From Ideonella sp. (lineage in GTDB: Bacteria > Pseudomonadota > Gammaproteobacteria > Burkholderiales > Burkholderiaceae_C): a stretch of DNA of 64,000 bases. The position numbers were made by a program, and so were the translations under genes. The notes under the pieces were generated by a model, which was not told the DNA's origin, searched no databases, and saw only the letters and a list, made by a program, of their open reading frames with translations. This document shows positions 51,903 to 60,544 of this stretch, piece by piece. The stretch is taken from assembly GCA_015075165.1 (NCBI GenBank), contig JABTUY010000002.1:186001-250000 (forward strand), read 5' to 3'. The stretch's first letter is position 1; every line of letters starts with the position of its first letter.

Positions 51903-52552
51903 GCGGCTTGCACCGAACTGCACCGCGCTTCGTGTTCGATTTCGCCGGCGTGCTGTTCGGCTGGCAACCGCTCGAGCTGATCCGGCGCTGTCTGCCGCAT
52001 CGGGCCCCTGACGATGCCGCGGCGCGAACGCTGCAGACCGCCATCTTCGAAGGCTACGGCGGCGACTGGGCCACGTTCGATCGCGGCCGCATCCGGGCCG
52101 ACGAGCTCGTGCAGCGCATCGCGCAGCGCACCGCGTTGCCAGCGGCCGACGTGCGCACAGTGGTCGACGCCGTGCCGCACGCGCTGAGCCCGCGCGCCGA
52201 CACCGTGGCGCTGCTGGCGCGGCTGAAGGCGGCCGGCGCGGCACTGCACTTCCTGTCGAACATGCCGCTGCCCTATGCCGAGCATCTCGATCGTCGGTAC
52301 CCGGATCTGATGGCGCAGTTCGGCGGTGGCGTGTACTCGTGCCGCGTGCAGCTGATCAAGCCGGAGCCGGCGATTTTCGCGGCGGCGGCGGCGGCCTTCG
52401 ACGCGGCCGGTCACCGGCTGGTACTGCTCGACGACATCCTGGCCAACGTGGAGGCGGCGCGCGCCAGCGGTTGGCACGCGCTGCATTTCACCGATGCGGC
52501 GAGCGCCGAAGCGGCGCTGCGTGAGCAGGGTTGGTGGCCCGCCGGGCAATGA
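51899..52552 (+). CDS. HAD-superfamily hydrolase (IA, YihX-like)
   Basis: A 217-residue HAD protein. Motif I is VFDFAGVLF with nucleophile Asp14; the second acidic residue of DxD is Ala16, where the YihX-like subgroup usually has Gly. Motif II Ser is in HFLSNMP, motif III Lys in LIKPEPAIF, and motif IV LLDDILANVEAA. A helical cap lies between motifs I and II. YihX-type enzymes dephosphorylate sugar phosphates such as glucose-1-phosphate, but the substrate here is unknown. It is translationally coupled to the phosphatase gene by ATGA. Confidence 0.85.
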   Translation: MSGLHRTAPRFVFDFAGVLFGWQPLELIRRCLPHRAPDDAAARTLQTAIFEGYGGDWATFDRGRIRADELVQRIAQRTALPAADVRTVVDAVPHALSPRADTVALLARLKAAGAALHFLSNMPLPYAEHLDRRYPDLMAQFGGGVYSCRVQLIKPEPAIFAAAAAAFDAAGHRLVLLDDILANVEAARASGWHALHFTDAASAEAALREQGWWPAGQ

Positions 52553-52613
52553 GGCCGTGTGCCGCGCACCGGCGGCGTTCGTGCCGGCCGCGCGCGGCAA
52601 TGCCGCTTGATTG

Positions 52614-53702
52614 TCAGCCGGTGCGCGCGAGACCTTCGATGGCCTGCAGCGCGGCCTCGCGCCCCTGCGCGACGATGGCTTGCTTCCACGCGTCGGTGTC
52701 GGTGTAGAACGCGTCGCGAATCTGGCGCTTGATGGCCCGGCGCTGCTCGGCACTGGCCTGCGGATGGTTCTCGAGCCACTGGTCGGCGCGCAGCGCGTCG
52801 GTGACCTCGAGCAGCGGCAGCGTGCCGTACTCCAACGCGATGCCGGTGTACTCGGCCTGCGCGCACTCCTGGTAGGCCGCCAGCCACATCAGGCCGGTGA
52901 GCAGCGCCGAGCTCGAGCTGCCGTCGTAGATCGAGGTGACATCGCGGCCCCACCAAGAGCGCGCGCGTGCCAACGCCGCGGCGTCGTTGCGGCAGGCGAA
53001 GATGCGCTCGCCGTGGCCGCTGGGCCCGAGGCCGGTGTGGAAATCGATCCACGCCAGCCGTCGGCACCGTGCGCCGTGCTCGCGCAGCACCTGGCGCAAC
53101 GTGAGGTTGCTCCAGGTCGGTTCGCGGCCGCCGAAGAACAGGCCGTCGGGGTGGGTGTACTGGCCGGCCGTCACCGCGTTCTGGTACGCGCGCTCGCCGT
53201 GGGCTGCGATGTAGCGCGCGATCGCCGCCTTCACCTCGGCCGAAGGCGGCCACGTGAGCGGTACCAGCAGGTGCGCGATCTCGTCGTACGCGGCGTTGCT
53301 CGGCAGCGGGCGGCCGAAGTCGTGGAAGTTGCGGTTGATGTCGACGTTCTCGTGCGTCGTGCGGCGCCACCACGAGAAGCCATACGGGTTGAGCGCGTGG
53401 ATGAACAGCAGCGCCACGCCGGCGCGCCCCGCCGCGTCGACGAAGGCGCGGTCACCGAGCAGCGCCACCTGGGCACCGGAACCGCAGAAGCCCTCCACAC
53501 CGTGGCAGGCGCTGCTGAGCACCAGCACATGGGCGGCATTGGCGGCGCCGATGCGCGTCACGTCCATCGCCAGCGCCTCGCCGTCGCGGCCGCGCCGCGG
53601 GTGCGCATGGCTGGTCGGCGCGGCGCCGGCCGCTGCCGTGGCGTCGAGGAACTTCCGCCGCGCCTCGACATAGCTCTGCGCGAAGCAGGCCGCAACGCTC
53701 AT
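52614..53702 (-). CDS. DUF2817 family, M14-like zinc carboxypeptidase
   Basis: A 362-residue protein of the DUF2817 family related to M14 carboxypeptidases. The zinc-ligand motif HxxE appears in SSACHGVEGF (His67, Glu70). VDINRNFHDFG supplies the Arg/Asn typical of substrate binding, and DFHTGLGPSGHGE carries the third ligand His. Start MSVAACFAQSY was set because the longer frame enters the neighbouring gene's end with no similarity. No signal peptide, so probably cytoplasmic. It lies 43 bases after the amidohydrolase gene on the same strand. Confidence 0.8.
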   Translation of the reverse strand: MSVAACFAQSYVEARRKFLDATAAAGAAPTSHAHPRRGRDGEALAMDVTRIGAANAAHVLVLSSACHGVEGFCGSGAQVALLGDRAFVDAAGRAGVALLFIHALNPYGFSWWRRTTHENVDINRNFHDFGRPLPSNAAYDEIAHLLVPLTWPPSAEVKAAIARYIAAHGERAYQNAVTAGQYTHPDGLFFGGREPTWSNLTLRQVLREHGARCRRLAWIDFHTGLGPSGHGERIFACRNDAAALARARSWWGRDVTSIYDGSSSSALLTGLMWLAAYQECAQAEYTGIALEYGTLPLLEVTDALRADQWLENHPQASAEQRRAIKRQIRDAFYTDTDAWKQAIVAQGREAALQAIEGLARTG

Positions 53703-53745
53703 CGTGTGCCCCCGTTGCGGGCCCGCCGGCTGCGGTGGCGCGCCG

Positions 53746-54936
53746 TCATTTCGCCGCCAGCCACGCTTCGGCCAGACGCACCCACACGGTCGCACCGAGC
53801 GGGATCAGGTCGTCGTTGAAATCGTAGCTGGGGTTGTGCAGCATGCACGGGCCCATGCCGTGGCCGCCTTCGCGGTGCGTGCCGTCGCCGTTGCCGATCA
53901 GGAAGTAGCAGCCGGGTTTGCCTTGCAGGAAGTAGCTGAAGTCCTCGGCGCCCATCGTCGGCTCGAACTCGAATACGTTGTCGGCGCCGACCACGTCACC
54001 GAGCAGCGTGCGCGCGAACGCGGTCTCGGCCTCGTGGTTCACCGTGGGCGGGTAGTTGCGCACGAACTCGAACTCGCAGCGGCACTCGAACGCCGCCGCG
54101 GTGGCCTCGGCGATCGCCTTCATGCGGCGCTCGATCAGGTCGAGCACTTCGGTGGTGAAGGTGCGCACCGTGCCTTCGAGCACGCAGGCCTCGGGGATCA
54201 CGTTGGTCGCCTCGCCCGTGTGCATCATCGTCACCGAGATCACGCCGGTGTCGAGCGGCCGCTTGTTGCGGCTGATGATGGTCTGGAACGCCTGCACCAT
54301 CTGGCACGCGGCGGGCACCGGATCGATGCCGTTGTGCGGCATCGCGCCGTGCGCGCCCTTGCCGTGCAGCGTGATCTTGAACTCGTTGCTCGATGCGAAC
54401 ACCGGCCCGCTGCGCAGCGCGAACTGGCCGACGCCGAGGCCGGGCCAGTTGTGCGCGCCGAAGATCGCCTCCATCGGGAACTGCTCGAACAGCCCGTCCT
54501 TCATCATCTCGCGCGCGCCGCCGCCGCCTTCCTCGGCGGGCTGGAACACGAGGTAGACCGTGCCGTCGAAGTTGCGCTGCCGGCTCAGGTGCTTGGCGGC
54601 CGCCAGCAGCATCGCGGTGTGGCCATCGTGGCCGCAGGCGTGCATCTTGCCGGCGTGCCGGCTGGCGTGCGCGAAGCGGTTCAGCTCGGTCATCGGCAGC
54701 GCGTCGATGTCGGCGCGCAGGCCCACCGCGCGCGGCGAGCTGCCGTTCTTGACGATGCCGACCACGCCGGTCTTGCCGAGCCCGCGGTGCACCGGGATGC
54801 CCCATTCGGTGAGCGCGCCGGCGATCACATCGGAGGTGCGCTGCTCCTGGAAGCACAGCTCCGGGTGGGCATGGATGTCGCGGCGCATCCGGGCGATGCT
54901 GGCCGCGTCGGCCAGGATGGATTCGATCAGGCGCAT
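53746..54936 (-). CDS. M20D amidohydrolase (hippurate hydrolase/aminoacylase-like)
   Basis: A 396-residue metal-dependent amidohydrolase of the M20D group, which cleaves N-acyl or N-benzoyl amino acids and related amides. Motifs are GLRADIDALPM, MHACGHDGHTAML with metal ligands Cys/His, the acidic PAEEGGGGAREM, and a C-terminal MGAEDFSYFL. The dimerisation lid (about residues 180-290) has HGKGAHGAMPHNGIDPV. It lies downstream of the orphan binding protein and upstream of the M14-like peptidase, suggesting use of imported acyl-amino compounds. Confidence 0.92.
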   Translation of the reverse strand: MRLIESILADAASIARMRRDIHAHPELCFQEQRTSDVIAGALTEWGIPVHRGLGKTGVVGIVKNGSSPRAVGLRADIDALPMTELNRFAHASRHAGKMHACGHDGHTAMLLAAAKHLSRQRNFDGTVYLVFQPAEEGGGGAREMMKDGLFEQFPMEAIFGAHNWPGLGVGQFALRSGPVFASSNEFKITLHGKGAHGAMPHNGIDPVPAACQMVQAFQTIISRNKRPLDTGVISVTMMHTGEATNVIPEACVLEGTVRTFTTEVLDLIERRMKAIAEATAAAFECRCEFEFVRNYPPTVNHEAETAFARTLLGDVVGADNVFEFEPTMGAEDFSYFLQGKPGCYFLIGNGDGTHREGGHGMGPCMLHNPSYDFNDDLIPLGATVWVRLAEAWLAAK

Positions 54937-55061
54937 GGCGGACTCCGCAGTCGGGCAGGCAGTTTATGCCGGCCGCCCGCACCGCGTGGCGCAGTCGGGC
55001 ACTGCGGTCGCGGCCGGACGGCCGCTGTGCAGCGCAGCAGCGCGGCGGTTCGCGCGAGCCG

Positions 55062-56189
55062 TCAGACCCGCACGCGGCCGAAGCCGGTGAGCATCGTCAG
55101 GTCGACGAAGGTCGATGCGATGTGGTCGCGTGCGCCGTAGTTGACGAGGAAGCCGCCGAGGTCGAGGCCCTGGATCGACTCCAGCGCCGCGATCACCCCT
55201 TCGCGGCCTGCACCCTTGCCGGTGCGCCTCAGGCCTTCGGTGAAAACCCGGGCGGCGATGTAGCCCTCGATGCTCGAGTAGTTGGGCTTGCTGTCGCCAC
55301 CGGCCTTCTGCATCGCTGCCAAGTACTCGCGCGCGATCGGCGACTGCGGCTGGTAAGGAAACGGCATCACCTGGCTCACGGCGACGCCGCGGGCATCGGA
55401 GCCCAGTTCGTTGGCCAGCGCCTGCGTGCCGACGAACGACACGTTGTAGAACGTGCCGCCGAAGCCGGCCTTGCGCGCTTCGCGGATGAACGCCGCGCAG
55501 CCCTTGTAGGCACCGATCTGGATCACCGCATCGGGCTGCTGCGGCACGATGGCTCTCACCGCGGCGGCCACGTCGACCGAGTTGCGATCGACCAGGCCGA
55601 TCGCCACCGGCTGGAGCTGGTGCGGTTTCAGTGCCCGCAGCACACCGTCGAGCCCGGCCTGGCCGTAGCTGTCATTCTGGCGGAACACCGCGATCTTCTT
55701 CAGGCTCAGCGTCGTCAGTTGCCGCACGATCGCCGCGGTCTCGTCGAAGTAGCTGGCACGCACGTGGAACACATAGCGGCTGAACGGGTCGCGCAGCCCT
55801 TCGGCGCCGGTGAACGGCCCGAAGAACGGGATCCTGTGCTGGTTGACCAGCGGCAGCGCGGCCAGCGAGGTTGGCGTGCCGACGTAGCCGAACAGCGCGA
55901 ACACGTCGTCGCGGATCAGCGCCTCGGTGTTGGCCTTGCAGCGCGCCGGCTCGTAGCCGTCGTCCATCGTGCGCAGCTCGATCTGTGCGCCGTTGATGCC
56001 GCCGGCGGCGTTGACGGCGTCGAAGTGCAGCCTCGCGCCGCGGTTCATCTGGATGCCGAGCTCGGCGGCGGCGCCGCTGAATGCAGCCGACTGGCCGAGC
56101 ACGATGCGGCGCTCGAACTGCGCGAGCGCCGGCAGGGCAAGCGCCGCCGGCGCGACGGCGAGATGAGCGAGGACGGTGCGGCGCTTCAT
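55062..56189 (-). CDS. Orphan branched-chain amino acid-type ABC binding protein
   Basis: A 375-residue periplasmic binding protein (Peripla_BP_6) with a signal peptide MKRRTVLAHLAVAPAALALP cleaved near ALAQ. Typical segments are GQSAAFSGAAAELG, FDAVNAAGGINGAQIEL, LFGYVGTPTSLAALPL and FRQNDSYGQAGLDGV. No permease or ATPase gene is adjacent, so it must share a membrane complex encoded elsewhere or act as a sensor. The ligand is unknown. It leads the amidohydrolase and peptidase genes on the same strand, with 125 bases in between. Confidence 0.9.
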   Translation of the reverse strand: MKRRTVLAHLAVAPAALALPALAQFERRIVLGQSAAFSGAAAELGIQMNRGARLHFDAVNAAGGINGAQIELRTMDDGYEPARCKANTEALIRDDVFALFGYVGTPTSLAALPLVNQHRIPFFGPFTGAEGLRDPFSRYVFHVRASYFDETAAIVRQLTTLSLKKIAVFRQNDSYGQAGLDGVLRALKPHQLQPVAIGLVDRNSVDVAAAVRAIVPQQPDAVIQIGAYKGCAAFIREARKAGFGGTFYNVSFVGTQALANELGSDARGVAVSQVMPFPYQPQSPIAREYLAAMQKAGGDSKPNYSSIEGYIAARVFTEGLRRTGKGAGREGVIAALESIQGLDLGGFLVNYGARDHIASTFVDLTMLTGFGRVRV

Positions 56190-56492
56190 GGGGACACCTA
56201 TGCAGTCCGGGTCATATGCCCGTGTGCCGCGAGGTTAGTCCGCCGGCACCCCGCTTGAGCGCCGGCGGGCGAGATCCACGGCTGCGGTGCGCACTACTTA
56301 ATGGCGTGCGGTGTGAACTGCGTCGCGGTCGCGCCCTGCTGCTGCAAGATCCTTGCGCGCCATCAACTGTGGCGATGCCGGTGCACGTCGAGCGCATGGG
56401 GGCCGCGCGCACCGACAGCGCCGGTGCGGTCGCGCCTCAAGCGCAGGGTGGTAAACGCCCGGTCTGCGAGTCCGGTGTGCGATAGTGCCGCC
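56190..56492. other. Divergent intergenic region, no gene seen
   Basis: A 303-base gap between the minus-strand binding protein and the plus-strand molybdopterin enzyme. The plus frame is open from 56301, but its translation is Cys/Arg-rich with no family similarity. No convincing promoter hexamers or palindromes were found. Confidence 0.5.
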
Positions 56493-58535
56493 ATGCCTGT
56501 GCCCTCCGATGCTGGCGTGCGCGTGGTGCGCGGCGCGTGCCCGCACGACTGCCCGGACACCTGCGCGCTGCGCGTGACGGTGCAAGACGGCCGCGTGATC
56601 CGCGTGCAGGGCGACCCCGATCACCCGCCGACCCACGGCGCGCTGTGCACCAAGGTGTCGCGCTACCACGAGCGCACGCACCACCCCGAGCGCGTGCTGC
56701 ATCCGCTGAAGCGCAGCGGCCCCAAGGGCAGCGGGCGCTTCGAGCGCATCGGCTGGGACGAGGCGCTCGACACCGTGGCGTCGCGGCTGCGCGCGATCGC
56801 CGCGCGCGCGCCCGAGGCCGTGCTGCCGTACAGCTATGCCGGCACGATGGGTCTGGTGCAGGGCGAGGCGATGGCGCTGCGCGTGTTCCACAAGCTCGGC
56901 GCCAGCCTGCTCGACCGCACGATCTGCTCCAGCGCCGGCAGCGAGGCGCTGGTGGCCACCTACGGCGGCAAGGTCGGCATGCACCTCGAGCACTTCGCCG
57001 AGAGCCGGCTGATCGTGATCTGGGGTAGCAACTCGATCACCTCGAACCTGCACTTCTGGACGTTCGCCCAGCAGGCCAAGCGCCAGGGCGCCAAGCTGTG
57101 GTGCATCGACCCGCGGCGCACCGAAACCGCCGAGAAGTGCCACCGCCACCTGGCACTGCTGCCCGGCACCGACGGCGCGCTCGCGCTGGCGCTGATGCAC
57201 GAGCTGATCACGCGCGGCTGGCTCGATGAGGACTACATCGAGCGCCACGTCGAGGGCTTCGACGCGCTGCGCGAGCGGGCACTGCAGTGGCCGCCCGAGC
57301 GTGCGGCCGCCGAGTGCGGCCTGCAGGCCGACGACATCCGCGAACTGGCGCGCGAGTACGGCACCACGCAGCCGGCGGCGATCCGACTCAACTACGGCAT
57401 GCAGCGCGTGGCCGGCGGCGGCAACGCGGTGCGGCTGGTGGCGCTGCTGCCGTGCCTCACCGGCGCGTGGCGGCATCGCGCCGGCGGCCTGCTGCTGTCG
57501 TCGTCGGGCTGGTTCAAGGGCGTGCGCGACGACGCCGCGCTGTACCGGCCCGACCTGCTCGCGGGCCCGCGGCCGCGCACCATCAACATGGTGACGATCG
57601 GCGACGACCTGCTGCGCGAAACCTCGGACGCGTTCGGCCCGAAGATCGAGGCGCTGGTGGTCTACGACAGCAACCCGGTCGCGGTGGCGCCCGATTCCGC
57701 GCGTGTGGCCCGTGGTTTCGCGCGCGAAGACCTGTTCACCGTGGTGCTCGAGCACTTCATGACCGACACCGCCGACCATGCCGACATCGTGCTGCCGGCG
57801 ACGACGCAGCTCGAGCACCTGGACGTGCACGTGGCCTACGGCCACACCTACGCGCTGCTCAACGAGCCGGCGATTGCGCCGCTCGGCGAGGCACGGCCGA
57901 ACGCGCAGATCTTCCGCGACCTCGCGCAGCGACTGGGCTACAGCGAACCGTGCTTCGCCGACAGCGACGAGCAGCTCGCGCGCGCCGCGCTGCCGGGCGT
58001 CGACTTCGACGCGCTGCGCCGCAACGGCTGGGTCAAGCTGACGCTGCCCGACGCACCGTTCGCCGCCGGCGGCTTCCAGACGGGAAGCGGCAAGGCACAG
58101 GCGGCCACGCCGGCGCTCGGCGTGGCCGACTACGTGCCACCGGCCGAGGGTCGCCACGCGCCGCTGGCGGCGCGCTACCCGCTGGCGATGATCTCGCCGC
58201 CGGCGCGCAACTTCCTGAACTCGAGCTTCGTCAATGTGCGCAGCCTGCGCGACAGCGAGCGCGAGCCGCTGCTCGAGATGCACCCCGACGATGCGGCGGC
58301 GCGCGGCATTGCCGATGGCGCGCTGGTGGAGGTGTTCAACGACCGCGGCCGCTACCACTGTCGCGCGCGCGTCGGCGAACGCGCGCGGCCCGGCGTGGTC
58401 AACGGGCTCGGCGTCTGGTGGCGCAAGTTCGGCGTGCGCGGCACCAACGTCAACCAGCTGACCAGCCAGCGGCTCACCGACTTCGGCCGCGGCCCCACCT
58501 TCTACGATTGCCGTGTCGAGGTGCGGCCGGCCTGA
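56493..58535 (+). CDS. Molybdopterin oxidoreductase family protein (DMSO reductase superfamily)
   Basis: A 680-residue bis-MGD enzyme. The N-terminal 4Fe-4S site is CPHDCPDTC (Cys16, Cys20, Cys24) plus Cys52 in GALCTK. The active-site region TICSSAGSEA suggests Ser or another non-Cys molybdenum ligand. Pterin-binding segments include IWGSNSITSN, IDPRRTETA and the C-terminal PDDAAARGIADGALVEVFNDRGR domain. No partner Fe-S or membrane subunit, and no Tat signal, is encoded nearby, so it is probably a cytoplasmic single-subunit reductase or dehydrogenase. The electron partner and substrate are unknown. ATG 56493 starts just before the cluster motif. Confidence 0.88.
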   Translation: MPVPSDAGVRVVRGACPHDCPDTCALRVTVQDGRVIRVQGDPDHPPTHGALCTKVSRYHERTHHPERVLHPLKRSGPKGSGRFERIGWDEALDTVASRLRAIAARAPEAVLPYSYAGTMGLVQGEAMALRVFHKLGASLLDRTICSSAGSEALVATYGGKVGMHLEHFAESRLIVIWGSNSITSNLHFWTFAQQAKRQGAKLWCIDPRRTETAEKCHRHLALLPGTDGALALALMHELITRGWLDEDYIERHVEGFDALRERALQWPPERAAAECGLQADDIRELAREYGTTQPAAIRLNYGMQRVAGGGNAVRLVALLPCLTGAWRHRAGGLLLSSSGWFKGVRDDAALYRPDLLAGPRPRTINMVTIGDDLLRETSDAFGPKIEALVVYDSNPVAVAPDSARVARGFAREDLFTVVLEHFMTDTADHADIVLPATTQLEHLDVHVAYGHTYALLNEPAIAPLGEARPNAQIFRDLAQRLGYSEPCFADSDEQLARAALPGVDFDALRRNGWVKLTLPDAPFAAGGFQTGSGKAQAATPALGVADYVPPAEGRHAPLAARYPLAMISPPARNFLNSSFVNVRSLRDSEREPLLEMHPDDAAARGIADGALVEVFNDRGRYHCRARVGERARPGVVNGLGVWWRKFGVRGTNVNQLTSQRLTDFGRGPTFYDCRVEVRPA

Positions 58536-58581
58536 GGGCCGCGGCCTGCCGACCGGCTTTCGTTCGCCGCCCACCGATGCC

Positions 58582-59673
58582 GTGCGTCGCCCGATCCGGC
58601 TGCTGCTCGTGAGCCTGGGTGGTGTCGTCGCGGTGGCGCTGGTGGCGCTGGCGCTGGCCTGCGGCACCAGCGGCTGCACGACGCTGGGCTACCTCGGCCA
58701 GTCGGTGCGCGGCCACCTCGAGCTCATCGAGCGCGCGCGGCCGGTGAGCGAATGGCTGGCCGACGCGCAGACGCCGCCGGCGCGCAAGCGCGAGCTGGCG
58801 GCGGCGCAGCGCATCCGCGCCTTCGCGGTGCGCGAGCTGCACCTGCCGGACAACGCGAGCTACACGCGCTATGCCGACATCGGCCGCCCGGCGGTGGTGT
58901 GGAACGTGGTCGCGACGCCGGAGCTGTCGCTGACACTGAAGACCTGGTGCTTTCCGGTGATGGGCTGCGTCGGCTATCGCGGCTACTTCGACAAGGCCGG
59001 CGCCGACGCGTTGGCCGCCGAGCTGCGTGCGCAGGGGCTCGAAGTGGATGTCTACGGCGTGCCGGCCTACTCGACGCTCGGCTGGACCAACTGGCTCGGC
59101 GGCGATCCGCTGCTGTCGACCTTCATCGCCTGGCCCGAGGCCGAGGTGGCGCGCCTGGTGTTCCACGAGCTGGCGCACCAGGTGGCCTATGCGGCCGACG
59201 ACACCGCGTTCAACGAGTCGTTCGCGGTGGCGGTCGAGCGCATCGGCGTCAAGCGCTGGCTGCAGGCGCAAGGCGATGCCGCGGCACTGCGCGAGTTCGA
59301 CGCGGTGCAGCAGCGCCGCGAGGCGTTTCGCGCGCTGATGCTGCGCACGCGCGCCGCGCTGGCCGCGCTTTACGGCTCGCACGAGCCCGACGCCGACAAG
59401 CGCCGCGGCAAGGTCGAGCTGTTCGCGCGCATGCGCGACGAGTACCGGCAGCTGAAGGCCGAACGCTGGAACGACTTCGCCGGCTACGACGCCTTCGTGG
59501 CGCGCGCCAACAACGCCGCGCTGGCGGTGCAGGGCGCCTACAACGACGGGGTGCCCGCCTTCGAGCGGTTGTTCGAGCGCGACGGCGAAGACTTCGAGCG
59601 CTTCTACGCCGAGGTCAAGCGTTTGGCCGCATTGCCCAAGGCTGAGCGCCACGCCACACTGCGCGCACCCTGA
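58582..59673 (+). CDS. Predicted zinc aminopeptidase, probable lipoprotein (COG4324-like)
   Basis: A 363-residue protein with the zinc motif HELAH (about residues 195-199) followed by AFNESFAVAVERIG, where the Glu is a likely third ligand. A basic N-terminus and hydrophobic run ending LALACGTSGC point to a signal peptide with a possible lipid-anchored Cys. WCFPVMGCVGYRGYFDKAGA is a hallmark of this predicted aminopeptidase group. GTG 58582 was chosen to give a proper n-region; a GTG at 58513 would overlap the upstream gene by 23 bases. Peptidase activity is a family prediction. Confidence 0.82.
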   Translation: MRRPIRLLLVSLGGVVAVALVALALACGTSGCTTLGYLGQSVRGHLELIERARPVSEWLADAQTPPARKRELAAAQRIRAFAVRELHLPDNASYTRYADIGRPAVVWNVVATPELSLTLKTWCFPVMGCVGYRGYFDKAGADALAAELRAQGLEVDVYGVPAYSTLGWTNWLGGDPLLSTFIAWPEAEVARLVFHELAHQVAYAADDTAFNESFAVAVERIGVKRWLQAQGDAAALREFDAVQQRREAFRALMLRTRAALAALYGSHEPDADKRRGKVELFARMRDEYRQLKAERWNDFAGYDAFVARANNAALAVQGAYNDGVPAFERLFERDGEDFERFYAEVKRLAALPKAERHATLRAP

Positions 59674-59690
59674 CTGCCCCGCACGCCGCC

Positions 59691-60041
59691 ATGCCCGAGA
59701 TCAAGATCCACCGCCCGCACACGCTCGGCCTGGCCAAGGCGCGCAAGGTGGCCTGGGCCTGGGCCGAGCAGGTGGAGCAGAAGTTCGACATGGAATGCAC
59801 CGTGCTCGAAGGCGAGACGAGCGACACGGTGGAATTCACGCGTGCCGGCGTCAATGGCCGGCTCATCGTCGCGGCCAATCATTTCGACCTCGACGCCCGG
59901 CTCGGCCTGCTGCTGGGCGCGTTCGCCAAGACGATCGAGGCCGAGATCGGGCGCAACCTCGATGCGCTGCTGGGCAAGGCGGCCAGCGGCGCCAAGGCAC
60001 CCGCCGCGGCTGCGAAGAAGGCCGCGGCGAAGAAGAAGTAG
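59691..60041 (+). CDS. Polyhydroxyalkanoic acid system family protein
   Basis: A 116-residue protein of the PHA_gran_rgn family. It starts MPEIKIHRPHTLGLAKARKVAW and contains FDMECTVLEGETSDTVEFTRAGVNGRLIVAANHFDLDARLGLLLG in overlapping segments, then a Lys/Ala-rich tail of phasin-like composition (KKAAAKKK). Members are found with polyhydroxyalkanoate genes and may bind granules or DNA; the exact role is unknown. It lies 17 bases after the aminopeptidase gene. Confidence 0.82.
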   Translation: MPEIKIHRPHTLGLAKARKVAWAWAEQVEQKFDMECTVLEGETSDTVEFTRAGVNGRLIVAANHFDLDARLGLLLGAFAKTIEAEIGRNLDALLGKAASGAKAPAAAAKKAAAKKK

Positions 60042-60121
60042 CGGTCGCTGCTTCAGTCTTCCATGGCGCCGAAGCGGCACCGGCGACGCATGAACTGACG
60101 TAGCCCAGAGCGGCCGCGAAT

Positions 60122-60164
60122 CCGGCTTTGCCGGTCGGCCGGCAGCGCCCCCTTGCAGGGGGCG
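60122..60164. terminator. Two adjacent hairpins between convergent genes
   Basis: CCGGC-TTT-GCCGG (60122-60134) and CGCCCCC-TTGCA-GGGGGCG (60146-60164) lie between the plus-strand PHA-system gene and the minus-strand acyl-CoA-binding gene. No T-tract on either side; a two-way terminator is possible. Confidence 0.45.
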
Positions 60165-60189
60165 GCGCCGCAGGCGCATCGGGGGTGGT

Positions 60190-60444
60190 TCACTTCAACG
60201 ATTCGATCAGGTCGACATACGCCTGCATCGCGTCGTCGGTGCCCTTGCCCTTGACGGCGTTCCATGCGTCCCACTTGGCGCGGCCGACCATGTCGGAGAA
60301 CCCGGGGCGCTTGCCGTCGACATCGCCGGCCGTGGCCTGCTTGTACAGCGCATAAATCTGCAACAGCGTGGCGTTGTCGGGCTTCTCCGGCAGGCTTTTG
60401 CTCTCGGCGACGGCCTTCTCGAACGCGGCTTTCAGGTTGGCCAT
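60190..60444 (-). CDS. Acyl-CoA-binding protein
   Basis: An 84-residue ACBP. These four-helix proteins bind medium- and long-chain acyl-CoA and buffer the cytosolic pool. Family residues are evident: LKAAFEKAVAESKSLPEKPDNATLL, the YALYKQAT motif, and GKRPGFSDMVGRAKWDAWNAVKGK. An AGAGGAA ribosome site precedes the ATG. It is divergent from the wax ester synthase/DGAT gene, with 100 bases between, so the two lipid genes may share a control region. Confidence 0.93.
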   Translation of the reverse strand: MANLKAAFEKAVAESKSLPEKPDNATLLQIYALYKQATAGDVDGKRPGFSDMVGRAKWDAWNAVKGKGTDDAMQAYVDLIESLK

Positions 60445-60544
60445 GGGTGTTCCTCTGGTACAGATGCGGTTGACGACCGGCATCTTAGCCAGCATCGTTG
60501 CGGCGCTTCGCCGGTCCACACACGGTCGTACAAGGAGAAACCCG

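Noticed and set aside
56301-56492. 64-codon N-terminal extension of the molybdopterin enzyme
   Set aside because: The extension is Cys/Arg-rich without a Tat motif or homology; the cluster motif starts 15 residues after ATG 56493, as in relatives.
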